Below are positions 18,990 through 29,557 of a stretch of 32,095 nucleotides of DNA, piece after piece; positions within the stretch are counted from its first letter, which is position 1; every line of letters starts with the position of its first letter. This DNA is from Russula earlei. Lineage: Eukaryota > Basidiomycota > Agaricomycetes > Russulales > Russulaceae. The notes below the pieces were generated by a model. It was given only the letters and a program-made list of their open reading frames with translations. It ran no database searches and was not told where the DNA came from. The position numbers were made by a program, and so were the translations under genes. The stretch covers positions 1-32,095 of the forward strand of contig JAGFNK010000586.1 of assembly GCA_025769875.1 (NCBI GenBank), in the 5' to 3' direction.

Positions 18990-20180
18990 GTTGTTAATGC
19001 TCAAGTGATCCCACTTGGGTTGCCATTAGAGCAGATTGAGAGAACGCAATCATGGTTCAGAGGGTATTCTGAGCCCTTTGAAACAATATCCCACTGGTTA
19101 TTTATGCCAACCATCCAGTATTGATAGCTATTGGTGGACGTGTGAAGGTGGACATAAAGATGTCCCCTTTTGGCTTGAGGAACTGTGGGTGGTGACATAA
19201 TGTTTGTATTGGACTTAGCAAAATACCAGGTAGTGTAACCACTTCCAGAGTTAGAAGTGAATGAACATTGGCAGGCCTGGTAAGGGGGTGAGAAGCCTGC
19301 CGGCTACGTATTGATGGATACACCAGTAGAGCACCATGACAATGATGCTGGGTCAAGCTCAGTCTGCAACCAAGACATCAGCGTCCTAATATATTGATGA
19401 GAGGGCAGTGAGAATAGCAGTGAGATGAAACACAGAACCATCTCACCCTCGTAACTGTGCATCTGTCAGCTTTGTGATGCCAAAGAGAGCAGGCACGATG
19501 CCTTGCTTTGCTTGAGGAGAAATGGCCAATGTGTTGAGCTGAGCATTCAAAATCTGGCAGAGGTCATCATCACCAAAATTTCCCACAATCAGACTAGTTA
19601 TCATATTGCCAGTACTGTTAGGGGAGGATGTAGAGCAAGGGGCAACATCATTGACAGGTCGTCTAGTAAGAGTCACAACTTGATTGATTGAGTAGGCAGC
19701 AGAGACCGTTGAGCACATGTTACTCACTCCATGGCTTTGGCCAAGTTTGTAAGCTGGCCATCATGTTCCAGATTATATCATCTCATCATGAACCTCTGCC
19801 GGAGAATTGTCTAAATAATAGAATGCAGGTCAGCACCAATATCAAGATGAAGACTAAGAGGTAGTAGTATAGATAGAAACCTTTGTAGCCTTCAGAAACA
19901 TGTCAGTGCTATCAAGTTGCACTGAGAAACAGTCATTGTTGTTGCTTGAGTGGTCCATAGCAACAACCAGCAGGGTGCAGTACAATGAGGGATGGAATGG
20001 AACTTGGAAATTGTAAGGGCCTGAAATGGATGAACTGGGCTGTTCATCTCGATGTTCAATTTATTGGCATACATAGACAAAAATTGCTGCACAAATACAG
20101 AAATCTAAGGGGCACCATTGTCTTCATTTCTCGGTTATGTTCAATTCCAACTATTCCTGTTCCATAATTGTGTAATCATA
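18990..20180 (-). pseudogene. Unidentified decayed gene
   Basis: I do not recognise this protein. Protein-like segments on the minus strand, in order, are: SSNNNDCFSVQLDSTDMFLK (about 19945-19885), a segment starting MCSTVSAAYSINQVVTLTRR and ending PALFGITKLTDAQLRG (19720-19446), and SGYTTWYFAKSNTNIM then GHLYVHLHTSTNSYQYWMVG and EYPLNHDCVLSICSNGNPSG (19250-19005). Gaps between them contain intron-like donors and acceptors and stops. It lies on the same strand as the WD40 and FunK1 pseudogenes. It could be one multi-exon gene or two remnants. Confidence 0.4.
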
Positions 20181-20346
20181 GATACTATGCATCCGGAGAC
20201 TCATACGTCTCTGAATTGTAGCTATGATACTGGCTGCACACTCACCCTCAAGCTTTTCCTCATGGCTGCTCATTTGAAATGTTAAACATGGACACATGCA
20301 CAAATAGAAAACTAAGCAATCAAGTGCACAAGCCTTCCAAGACAGA

Positions 20347-20392
20347 CATCATCATCATCAGCATCATCATCATCATCATCATCATCATCACC
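20347..20392. repeat. (ATC/CAT)n microsatellite
   Basis: About fifteen CAT/ATC triplets with one CAGCAT interruption. It is intergenic, just downstream of the stop of the WD40 pseudogene, and would be length-polymorphic. Confidence 0.9.
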
Positions 20393-20439
20393 CATAGATT
20401 CCCAGAGCTGAGCACTGAGCTGCCACATGCTCACTGTCA

Positions 20440-22093
20440 TCATTGCTCTTGCCCAAAGTCCTCTGCAATGAGCCCTCTGATTGCAACCTCAACAATGTCA
20501 AAACGCTCAGCTTCACACCCATAACCCTGCATGCCACCTGGCAAATAGATGGACCAAGCATTCCAGTTCCAGAAGGCAACAAAGATGGCTAGACCAAGAA
20601 GCATGATGGCTATCACTGAAGCTCGCTTCTGCAAGATATGGGTCAGCTGGTCACAGCACATGTAGCATATCATGATATTACAACAACAGTCGGCCCCTGA
20701 ACTGACTTCTTTGTCACCTGTTGTCCAGGTTCTGCATGCTTTTTCACTTTGCGATCTTGAATCCAATACCGAATCACTGTCTCCAAGCCCCTCTCAGCTA
20801 CGCCGGTCACAATTTGTAGGTGCTCCAAGCAGAGGAGTAAGCCTGAGCAAAGCACAGTCATGTGTGAGTGTCTAAACCAGAACAATGTTCTACCAAATAC
20901 GCACCACAGCCTGCACAATGTCTTCAGCTATTGAAGATGATTAATAAACACACTTTTGTTCAAAAATGTCAAATTGCTTGCATTCATGTGGAAGTTTCTC
21001 TATCAAGCTCCAATCCTTTGTACTTGTGATTTGGGTGCATCTATAGGATGTTCCTGACAGAACATCATTGCCAGCATGGATGAATGTCAAGGGTAGAATG
21101 ACATTCTCTGGCATTGGATGCATTGTGGTGTGCTGGAATGGGGCATCTACAAAGTGATTGAAAGTCAGGGAATACCAGTCAATGCCATCATAAAGGTTTA
21201 TAACAGCCAGCGTCTTCTCATCAGGGGATACTGCCAAACAGCCTCTATGTGTCCATCAATCTCAGGAGCATGGGCAAGAGGCAGAAGAGGGGCATTGTAC
21301 ATTTTACATGAACACAGATGGATGTGCCATTTGATCTCAAAGGTATTCAGATTCCATGCACTAAAGAGTCAGATAGGTTAGAGAGATCTGTTGTAAATTA
21401 TGGAGAACTCACATCACGCCATGGTTTAGATATGTCACCAGCAGGATGTCATCATTAGCTCCTAAGAAATGGAGGGCCTGCACCATAGGCTCTGGCAGTT
21501 CTCTATCCAGCTCCGAAAACTTAGGCAGATCCAGGAGGAGAGCTGCTCTTTCATAAGTAGCTGTTCATTAGAATCAGTACCTGGGCCAGCCAGCAGTCAT
21601 GGGAGGCATGGTTCAAACAAACCGATGGTCGCTTGCTTGATCAGTTTGATGATGTTGCTGGAACCAATGGCCAACCAAATCCCACTCTGTGCCATGCAGT
21701 GAATTGGGCCAGGCATGCTATTGAGGGAATGATAGGCTGAATTTCACTGTACCCAGAATGTTTCAGTTTAATCAGTTGTTGCTTGAACATAGCCAGGCAA
21801 TGAGAAACACTTACATCTGCCAACTTTTCAAGGCATAGCGTATGCATGTCACCACTTGCATTGCCAGCAACCACAGTATAGCCAAATTGAGAATGCCAGA
21901 GTAATGTTGTCACTGGCGCCTTGACTTGAAATCAGTGAACCTCCTGTCCACTTCCATGTCCCTCGAAGATGATGACAAGACCATCATCAGCACCGCTGGC
22001 AAACAGTGAACCATTGTGTGAGAACGCTAGAGTATTGATGGAGTCATAATGTTTGTTAAGAGTCTTCTTCAGCATATAGTGGTTCATTGACAT
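20440..22093 (-). pseudogene. WD40-repeat protein pseudogene with C-terminal membrane segment
   Basis: From a minus-strand ATG at 22093, blades read HYDSINTLAFSHNGSLFASG ADDGLVIIFEG, then after a TGA APVTTLLWHSQFGYTVVAGN. After frame changes come IHCMAQSGIWLAIGSSNI, LPKFSELDRELPEPMVQALH FLGANDDILLVTYL, an intron (GTGAGT...TTTAG, about 21410-21361), SPDEKTLAVINLYDGIDWYS, ENVILPLTFIHAGNDVLSGT and LQIVTGVAERGLETVIRYWI. The tail (20640-20540) has a hydrophobic run ASVIAIMLLGLAIFVAFW and ends GLIAEDFGQEQ-stop at 20440. GH-starts and WD-ends of blades are worn but the S-P-D-x-K / S-G-x-x-D-G pattern is clear. Related basidiomycete proteins have a similar long propeller, and their function is unknown to me. 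At least three frame breaks and one stop argue for a pseudogene. Confidence 0.7.
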
Positions 22094-22796
22094 AGAATGA
22101 CAGATAACACGATAAGACCTGCATAGGAGGGTTCAAGTTAGATTCGGGGGTATTGATTTTAGTTTATATTCATTCAGATGAACAACTCATTGAAGGGTGT
22201 TCAAGTTTGGACATTTGGACAGTGGTGGTTAGATGTGACTTGGGCTGCCATAACATCCTATTTGATAGGACAATGGTCAATGAATGATCCATGGGGTGGA
22301 TAAGTAGCGGATTCTGACCCTGTTCAGGCCACAACTGGCAGACAACAATTATTAGAAAAAAAAGACGGGTTTCCAACGATGCAATTGTTTATGTTACACA
22401 CACTTGGTAAATGCCTGGGACAGTGGTCTCTGCTGTGGGAACTGGGATCTTTCAGCTCTCATGAGATGAGAAGGTCTACAGAGCTCAAAAGGGACATCTA
22501 TGCTGGGCCTATGCCAAGGATACAATTGTGGCCCAACGTCTAGATATGTTCCATTTCCATCACACAGCTGGGTTGACTGTGACATGAGAATATTCCCTAC
22601 ATAAGTGCATACTAAATAATATTTTAATATGGAAATACTTTCCAGGACAGGTCCAATCCAAGTCCATTGCTAACAGGCCAGGGTTGCGTCACATTCATTG
22701 TATAAAAAGCTCGGCTATGTAGTAGAAGACCAGATGTTGAGAAAGAGATTGCAACTTATTGTACTCCTGCCAGTAAAATTGAAATGCTTGAGAATG
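22094..22796. other. No recognisable gene
   Basis: Minus-strand frames at 22170-22376, 22394-22585 and 22695-22880 show no known motif. A plus-strand TATAAAAAG occurs at about 22701 with nothing evident behind it. It ends at the left edge of the LTR_B element. Confidence 0.45.
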
Positions 22797-23679
22797 TGTC
22801 ACAGTAACTAGCCATGTCAGTTCACAAGTGGAAAACAAGTTGATGATAGAGAGGTGTTCAAGAAACGGGCTGGTTCCCATGTATAATGAGTAAGGATCCC
22901 TGCAGCGGTTGAAGTGTTTTATGCTAAACAGGTTATGGCCAATAGACCCTTCCTAGTACAACTCGGTCCGTTGAGAAGCTAGGGTAAGTTTGTAATGGGA
23001 TAGACTAGGCCTGATTCCACTAGCTATATGTGTTCAAGTCCGTCGGGGACCTTGAAAAATGCAGAGAGAGTAGAGGAAGGTAGGTCTTAAAGGAGGAGAG
23101 CTCTTCTCAGGGGAGTGAAGAGAGACTCTTAGGAAAGGAAGGGAAAGGCGAAGAGTAGATGGTGGATGGTGTGTTGAGAGTTGATGAAATGGAGAGGTGG
23201 TTGTGGTTTAAGTTTGTGAGAGTGAAGTGGGTTGCAGAAGAATATGTTGGACAAGAGTAGGTTGAATTCTACAAGAGACCAAGCTTAGGGCTTTGGTCAC
23301 AAAGTACTGAGCTTATATATATAGGAGAAGCGCAGCAATAGCTGCGCTTTGACTATGCTACTAGTATAGTAGGAGTCATAATAAGTATAAGTCATAGGAA
23401 GAAGGCCACGAATGAGTCAGAACCAAGTAGCTGTGCTGCACAGTAGGTGCGCAGCATTGCACAGTCGAAACTAAGAAGTGAATATAAATGGAAAGAGAAC
23501 CAAACAAAGGGAAAGTAATAGCAATCCAGTGTTACCTGGACGTGTATGGATCACATGATAACACAGAAGGGATCACAAGACGTAAGAGATCATGAGACTA
23601 GTAAGTAAAGGGATGTACGAAAGCAAGCAGTCCATAGCAAAAGGTAAGCGGTAAACATAAAAGGAAAATGGTGTAACAT
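22797..23679 (-). mobile_element. 3' LTR of the LTR_B element
   Basis: 883 bp. On the minus strand it starts TGTTACACCATTTTCC and ends GTTACTGTGACA. It is highly similar to 30551-31431; in the first ~300 plus-strand bases I count by eye about 16 differences, nearly all transitions. It contains the TATATATATA box at about 23315-23324 and a perfect 8-bp stem hairpin (23329-23348) just upstream of it. Confidence 0.92.
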
Positions 23680-23693
23680 CACCCCCCCATCAA
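23680..23693 (-). promoter_or_regulatory. Polypurine tract
   Basis: On the minus strand GATGGGGGGGTGA abuts the TGTTA start of the 3' LTR. This is the expected place and composition for the plus-strand DNA primer of a retrotransposon, and it confirms which LTR is 3'. Confidence 0.75.
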
Positions 23694-23730
23694 GGCCCCT
23701 AGAAGTGAGAACAATGACGATAAGGCCAAC

Positions 23731-24889
23731 CTACTTTTCTCCATGGCTGGTCCGACTTCGCAGATCGTACCCTTTTTGTTTTATGATCTCCTCTGTTGGG
23801 ACAGTTTGGTTGAATGTGCCCCAGTTCACCGCAATGAAAGCAGGATTTTCTGGAGTGATGGGAGGAGGTTGGTGGGAGTCTGGGAGAGTCGGATGAGAAG
23901 GATGAGCTAGAGAGCTGGAAGGAGTCAGCGGAGGAAGACGAATCGAGTCACATACGTTCCTATAGGCGACTACCATCTTCTTCTTCGTCTGATCTGTCTT
24001 GCCACCTGAGATTGAGGGTAACCCGATTGAGAGTATTGGCGGCGGCAAGGGTTTGTTTGACTTCTCTAAGGTGCCCTTGATGTTTGAGTATTTAAGCAAA
24101 GAGGAGGCGTATGGTTTGTCTCCTTTTGAGGATCTCTGCTGTCCTGTATCTGTATGATTTGACTCCTGCTGTGAGGGAGGGGTCATTGTCATCCTCAATG
24201 GCCCTATTGACAAAGTTCGTGTAAGGCTGATCAGCGAGGAGCATGTCCCACTGCTCCTCGTTGGGGATTGGGATGGGCCAGGCAGCGGGGATTGGTGTGA
24301 ATACTCGAGAGAAGATGGGGGCTCCCTTGCCAAGGGTAGCATGGATGAGGGGTTCTGGTCGAGCGTCCAACTCGACAAGAAACCAGTTTGCCCTGTACAT
24401 GGTTCCTCCAAGGTACTCAGGGACTGCAAAATCAACAAGGGGGTAGTCCGAGGAGGGGATCCAGTCAGGGCTGGGTTGTGGAAGGCGAGGGGCATCAAAG
24501 AATTTGGCAGCCTCGAATTGTTCAGCAAGGGAGAATGGGGATGGAGTGTGTGCTGGGAAAAGGTTAAGTCCCAGGGCATTGTAATCAGATCCGAGAAGGG
24601 TGGAGGAGAGGGAAACGGATGGTGGAAGAGGGGAGAGACAGACTCGGGTGACAGCGTCATCGTCGTCCTCATCGCACTCGTAGGCAGGGGGGTTTTTGAA
24701 GGGTAAAGACCTTCTTGCCAGTTGGGGAGTGGGGGAGGCAATGGTGATGTCGTCGGCATAGGATAGAGTGGGGGAAGGGTAGGTGAGAACAGGGGAGGCA
24801 CAAGTGGGGACTGGGGATGAGGGACAGTAGGCAGGGGATGTGTAGGTTAGGATGGGTGAGGATGGAATATAAACTGGGGATTGAGACAT
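23731..24889 (-). pseudogene. Additional ORF downstream of pol in the LTR_B element (function unknown)
   Basis: From the ATG at 24889 (MSQSPVYIPSSP) an uninterrupted 265-codon frame runs to 24092. It has a P/S/Y-rich N-terminus, an acidic patch (YECDEDDDDAVTR), then a more globular part (FDAPRLPQPSPDWIPSSDYP, MYRANWFLVELDARPEPLIH, NEEQWDMLLADQPYTNFVNR). A second minus frame takes over at about 24115 and continues to a stop at 23731 with NPAFIAVNWGTFNQTVPTEE and a basic end GYDLRSRT. I infer one protein of about 385 residues split by a frameshift or an unrecognised intron. No transmembrane segment is seen, so it is not a typical env. The solo LTR_A now separates the ORF from its presumed TATA box. 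It is not part of standard gag-pol. Confidence 0.65.
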
Positions 24890-24967
24890 TGGCAAATGTG
24901 AGAAGAGGTAGAGTTTGAAGGTGAAGAAGGTGGAGAAGGAGTTTGGTAAGTAGAGTGGATGAGATGG

Positions 24968-25796
24968 TGTCAAGACACGTACTGCTGATCACTAAGGACT
25001 CAGGAGCAGGTGGGCGAGGGTCGGAACAGATGATACGCGGCGAAGGCGGCGTTGAGCGGGAGGACAAGCCAAACGACGAGAAGGTACCAGATGGGGACTG
25101 GTAAGTGTTGCAAGAGGCAGAGGCAAAGACTGGAGGCCAGTGCAGCGAAGGGGCTTTAGACAAGGCGGTCGTTGAAGAGTACCTTGGAGGCGAGGGAAGT
25201 CTTTAAACTGAGCGGTCGCAGGGGAGTACCCAGGAGTATGAGAGTATCACAAATGGACAGTCTGACAACTGCCATGCTTCATTGGGGCTTATATACAGTG
25301 TACAGGGTCGATTACAAAGCACTGGGACTATTCTAGACTCTTTGGTACCATCCAATAGGACTACAGAGGCATAAACTTGCTTGTGTCAAGTTTTAGGCTT
25401 ACTGAGTGCATTACTGATCATTGTGGAGCGATGACATCATTATGATGTCACTGTGGGGCGCTTAGTGAGCCTATGAGGTCACTGTGGAGTCGCTTAGTCA
25501 GCTATGATGTCATTGGAGCCTTGATGACGTCAGATGATTTATGCAACAGTTTCTAAGAGTTTGTGCAGCTGTTTCAGGTCCATGGTGGCTGGGTGGCCAT
25601 GTGGCTGCCACGCAATGATTACCCGATTAGGAAATGGGTGCCTGGTCATGTTATAGTGCCTTTGCAATAACAATATCTTGTACCACAGGAGGGATAGCCC
25701 AGAAAATGGAAGGGAGTCGGCAATGTAAAGTGAGAGAGGTCCTTCTTGAGTGAAATAGAACAATCCTTGGCCAGGACTTGGCCTTGGTTCATAACA
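24968..25796 (-). mobile_element. Solo LTR, LTR_A family, nested in the LTR_B element
   Basis: The unit is 829 bp. On the minus strand it starts TGTTATGAACC and ends GTCTTGACA, flanked by a perfect 5-bp duplication GATGG (24963-24967 and 25797-25801). The minus-strand TATATAAG is at about 25289-25296. It inserted in the leader of the extra ORF after the host element was already in place. Differences from the copy at 15590 are largely C/T and G/A. Confidence 0.92.
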
Positions 25797-25849
25797 GATG
25801 GCAAGCAAGTTGTAGAAGATGCTCTGCTGTCTCGAGTTCTGGAGGAGGG

Positions 25850-25857
25850 TTTTTATA
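25850..25857 (-). promoter_or_regulatory. TATA box overlapping the pol stop codon, probable promoter of the extra ORF
   Basis: On the minus strand TATAAAAA begins within the last sense codon of pol (GTA), and the TAA stop (25855-25853) is part of the box. Leaving out the nested LTR_A and its duplication, the ATG of the extra ORF is about 127 bases downstream, a reasonable leader length. Confidence 0.5.
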
Positions 25858-28800
25858 CATGAGCTCGTCCACCCGCAGGGGAATTTGTCTTTGAGTTCAA
25901 GTATTCTTTGAGTAGAGCCGGAGCATGAAGGTCAGCAGAATTGACCCATGAGCACTCCGAAACCAGGTAACCTTCCCAATGAACAAGGTATTGTGTCCTG
26001 CCTCGGTACTTCCTGTCTCCAATGATAGCAGCAATTTCATATTCTTCTTCTCCTTGTACAATGTCAGGTGGTGGTCAGGTAAAAGCTTTGCCATATGCCC
26101 CTGTTTCAGTGAATGGCATGAGAAGATCCACATGAAACACATTGTGGATTTTCATTGATGGGGGCAATTTGATGCGATATGCCACTGGTGTGATTTGTTG
26201 TATCACCTCAAATGGTCCATAACGCCAAGGGGCAAGCTTCTTTGATGGGGCCTTGACCACCAGATTGCGTCCATCCAGCCACACGAGTTGTCCTTCTTTG
26301 AGCTTCCTTGGTTCTTCTGATGGTTTGATACGTTTCAGAAGTTCCTCCTGCACCCTGGATCGTACCTGTTCCATGATTTTGAGACGTGCTTCAGCCTCAG
26401 GAACAGATATGTCCATTGTTGTCCATTTGGCAGTTGGATTGAAACCAAGAAGAAGTTCATGTGGTGTGTGCCTGGTGCCTTCATGTCGCCAAGTATTGTG
26501 AGCAAACTCAGCAATAGGAAGTAGTGTGTGCCAATCATTTTGCCGTCCATTTATGAATTCCCTCAGATAAGTCTCTATCCAGAGGTTCATCCACTCAGTT
26601 TGTCCATCCGTGCGTGGGTGAAAGGCAGTGCTCAAATTTTGTTTGATCCCTGTGGCTTTACAGATGGCCCTGGTGAAGTTTTCTTTGAAACGGGGGTCCC
26701 TGTCAGAGATGATTCTCTTGGGAATTCCGAACCATGGAAATAGATTAGCCAGGTACTTGATGGCAATGCCCAGGCCATCTATAGTTTTATTGCAGGGAAT
26801 AAACTTTGTGGCCTTTGAACAGCCTTGATCGACGATAGTAAGAATGGAATCATATGATCCGGACTTTGGAAGATCCGTGATAAGGTCCATTGAAACATAT
26901 TGGAAGGGGCCAGCTGATACATTTGTATCAAATGGTTGGAGTGGCGCATGTTTCAGGGTGGTGATGGCTTTAGATTCTTGACATTTAGCGCATCCCTTGA
27001 TGTATTCTTCCACAAATAGACGGAGTCTGGGTCCTTTGTATTTCCTTCTTATAAGATCCCAGGTGTTAGCGATGCCAGGGTGTCCTCCCACTGGGGAATC
27101 ATGGACTTCCTTCAAGACTTCCCGTCGTAAAATGGGGTCATCAGGTAGGTAAGTACATAAGGGGAGTGACTTGTGTGAGTAAGCTTTGCATGCAAAAGCT
27201 TCCTGGTTATCGCCAAAGGTACGGTTAAGGGTAGGAGCACAAGCTTTAGGGATGTTTGCCATCTGCAAGTGCTCATTGAAGACATGATCAGGTAGGAGTG
27301 TGATAGCTTTGTTATGGATGTTTTCTCCTTTGTGATCAGGTTGTCGTGATAGAATGTTGGCAACAGTGTTAGACTTTCCAGGAATAGTCGTCAACTTGAA
27401 GTTGTATTCCTGGAGAAGGGCCATCCACCTTGCTTGACGTGGTGAAAGGTCCTGGGGTTTGCGGAAGTAGGCCAGATTGGCATGATCTGTGCGAATAGTT
27501 ACTTCATGACGTGCCCCAAGTAGCCAGTGTCGATATTCTTTAAGGACAGATACTATAGCGAGTAGTTCTCTGTCATGGATATCGTAGTTCCTTTCTGCTG
27601 GTAGTAGGGATCTTGAAAAATATACCAGAGGATGGATACCATCTTCAAATTGCTGAGATATAGTGGCTCCCAGAGCGAAAGAAGTGGCATCAGCATCCAC
27701 AATGAAAGGTTTGTTGAAGTCTGGGTTGCGAAGAACAGGGTAATGAGTGAAGATATTCTTGAGAATATTGAACAAAGATTCCATGTAATTATCCCAGACC
27801 TAGGGTTTGTTCTTCTTTGTGAGCCAGACTAGAGGTTGAACAATATCTGAATATTTTGGAATGAAGTTTCAATAGTAATTCCCAAATCCAAGGAAAGAGC
27901 GTAGCTCATGTAGATTGGTAGGGGCCTTCTAATCACAAATTCCTTTGACTTTGATTGGGTCCATCTTGATCATTCCTTTGCCAATAATGACGCCAAGATA
28001 GTCAATTTCTTCTTTGTGGAATTGACATTTCTTAGGTTTAAGGAAGAGGTCATTATCTTGAAGCTTCTTAAAGATGCAAGTAACGAGATCTTTGTGATTC
28101 TCCCATCCTTTAGATGCTTGTGTGGCGATGATGCCATCGTCCATGTAGATGTGGAACTCTATATCATGATGATTGAGTTCTTCTCTAAAGATATCATTGA
28201 CCATAGATTGGAAGATGGCCGGGGCGTTAGTGAGACCAAAGGTCATCACCATTGGTTCGAATAAGCCCTTGTTTGTTTTGAATGCTGCCTTCCATTGATC
28301 ACCGTCTTTGATGCATATGTTGTTATAACCCCATTGTACGTCAAACTTGGTGAAGTATTGTTTACTTCCTAAGCAAGTGATGATTTCGGGAATGAGAGGA
28401 AGGGGGGTTTTGTTTTCAACAGTGATTGCATTAAGACGTCTATAGTCTTGGACGTAGTGTCATTTACCATCTTTCTTGCCTACAAAGAAGCAAGGAGAGG
28501 CATATGGTGATTTTGAAGGACATATATATCCTTTCTCCAAATGTTCCTTTAGGAATTCATCTTGGGCCTGTTGTTCCACTGGCGCAAGGGGGTAAATCTT
28601 ACAATTGAGCGTAGATGGAGCATCAGGGATTAGGTCTATGGCATGATCCCAAGGTTTGGAAGTAGGAAAGTGATGAGAGGCTTCCTCAGAAAAGAGCCTT
28701 TCAAAGCAATGATAGTCGGGAGGAACTAAATCCTTTCAGTCCTTCTTGTCTTGATCAGCTGCTTGCGCAGCTAGTTGGGTAGAAGTGCTAATCTTTGCTA

Positions 28801-29296
28801 CTCTGATTGGAGTAGGATCAAAGCATGGGGGTATTGGAAGCCGCTTGATCCATTTGTCAGCATCCCAAGTGGAGGCTACGACAGTATCCTCAAGGGTTCC
28901 TTTGGTCCAATCGACAGCAGGGTTGGTAGCACGGAGGAATGGGAAGCCAAGAAGCATGTCATCGGTTGTTATTTCAGCAATATAGAAGTGCATTTGATGT
29001 TCTTGTCCTTTGAATCGAATGTAAAGATCGACTGCTTCAGTGACAGTTCCAGCTTTGTTGTGAGTACCATCTACATTGCGCATTACTTTTGGCTTTTGTA
29101 GAGTGGTAACTGGGAGTTTATAGCAAGTGATGATATTCTTGTGGATGAAATTGTCAGTTGCTCCACTATCAAGTAGAGCAACGAGATCGGCCCTTCGTCC
29201 ACTAGTGCGTATTTGAACAGGAACTTTGATTGAATTAAGTCTTGCTACAAATACATCACTAGGGAAGACAGCTCGAATTAAGGCCAGGTAATTCAA
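25853..29296 (-). pseudogene. pol: pol polyprotein: protease, reverse transcriptase, RNase H, integrase, chromodomain (six nonsense codons)
   Basis: One minus-strand frame is open from 29296 to 25853 except for stops at 28736, 28460, 27929, 27869, 27800 and 26075. Protease: LLDSGATDNFI near 29165 and DMLLGFPFLR. RT: YPLAPVEQQAQDEFL, YRRLNAITVENKTPLPLIPE, FGLTNAPAIFQSMVNDIF and the catalytic HIYMDDGI near 28150. RNase H: VDADATSFALGATIS, DRELLAIVS, IRTDHANL. Integrase: zinc-binding HDSPVGGHPG...CAKCQ, then the D,D,E triad in SMDLITDLP, ISDRDPRFKENF and DGQTEWMNL. A GPFEVIQQITPVAYRIKLPP linker (GPF/Y-type) and a chromodomain (EEEYEIAAIIGDRKYRG, QYLVHWEGY) follow, the latter behind the TGA at 26075. 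Catalytic residues survive, so decay is recent relative to the domain structure. The first codon used is TTG because pol is normally read on from gag. Confidence 0.93.
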
Positions 29297-29557
29297 GCTG
29301 GGGGAAAATCCACGCCATTATTGACCATGGCAGTAGCCCATGAGCAATGTTGTTCTTCAGAATATCCAGACATTATAGCCGCAACTTCCTCAGGAGATGG
29401 TCCTTCATTATAAGTTTGTGTCTCCTGTTGAGTAGGTTGTTCGGCTGTTTGATCATCAGCAGGATTTTCCTGATAATATTCGGTTGGTTGTTCGTCAGTT
29501 TGAGCTAAACGAACATGGGTGTTGACCTGTTCTTCAGGGTAATACAGTTCCTGGTAT
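29297..29557 (-). pseudogene. gag-pol linker in a shifted frame
   Basis: A different minus frame is open here and reads EPDEYQELYYPEEQVNTHVR, then a Q/E-rich stretch, EVAAIMSGYSEEQHCSWATA and NGVDFPPA. Gag and pol themselves share one frame, so two compensating frameshifts, one near 29575 and one in the C-run near 29302, bracket the linker. Restoring one base at the C-run would give continuous reading into pol. The element probably had a single gag-pol frame. Confidence 0.6.

Noticed and set aside
23731..24889. An envelope gene of the LTR_B element
   Set aside because: No signal peptide, membrane anchor or cysteine pattern is seen in the ORF.
24092..24973. ORF start at 24973 inside the LTR_A edge
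   Set aside because: That start is a TTG contributed by the inserted LTR; the natural ATG is at 24889, after the insertion point.
25539..25808. 89-codon minus-strand ORF at the edge of LTR_A
   Set aside because: Same LTR-internal frame as at 15623-15847, extended by a few bases of flank.
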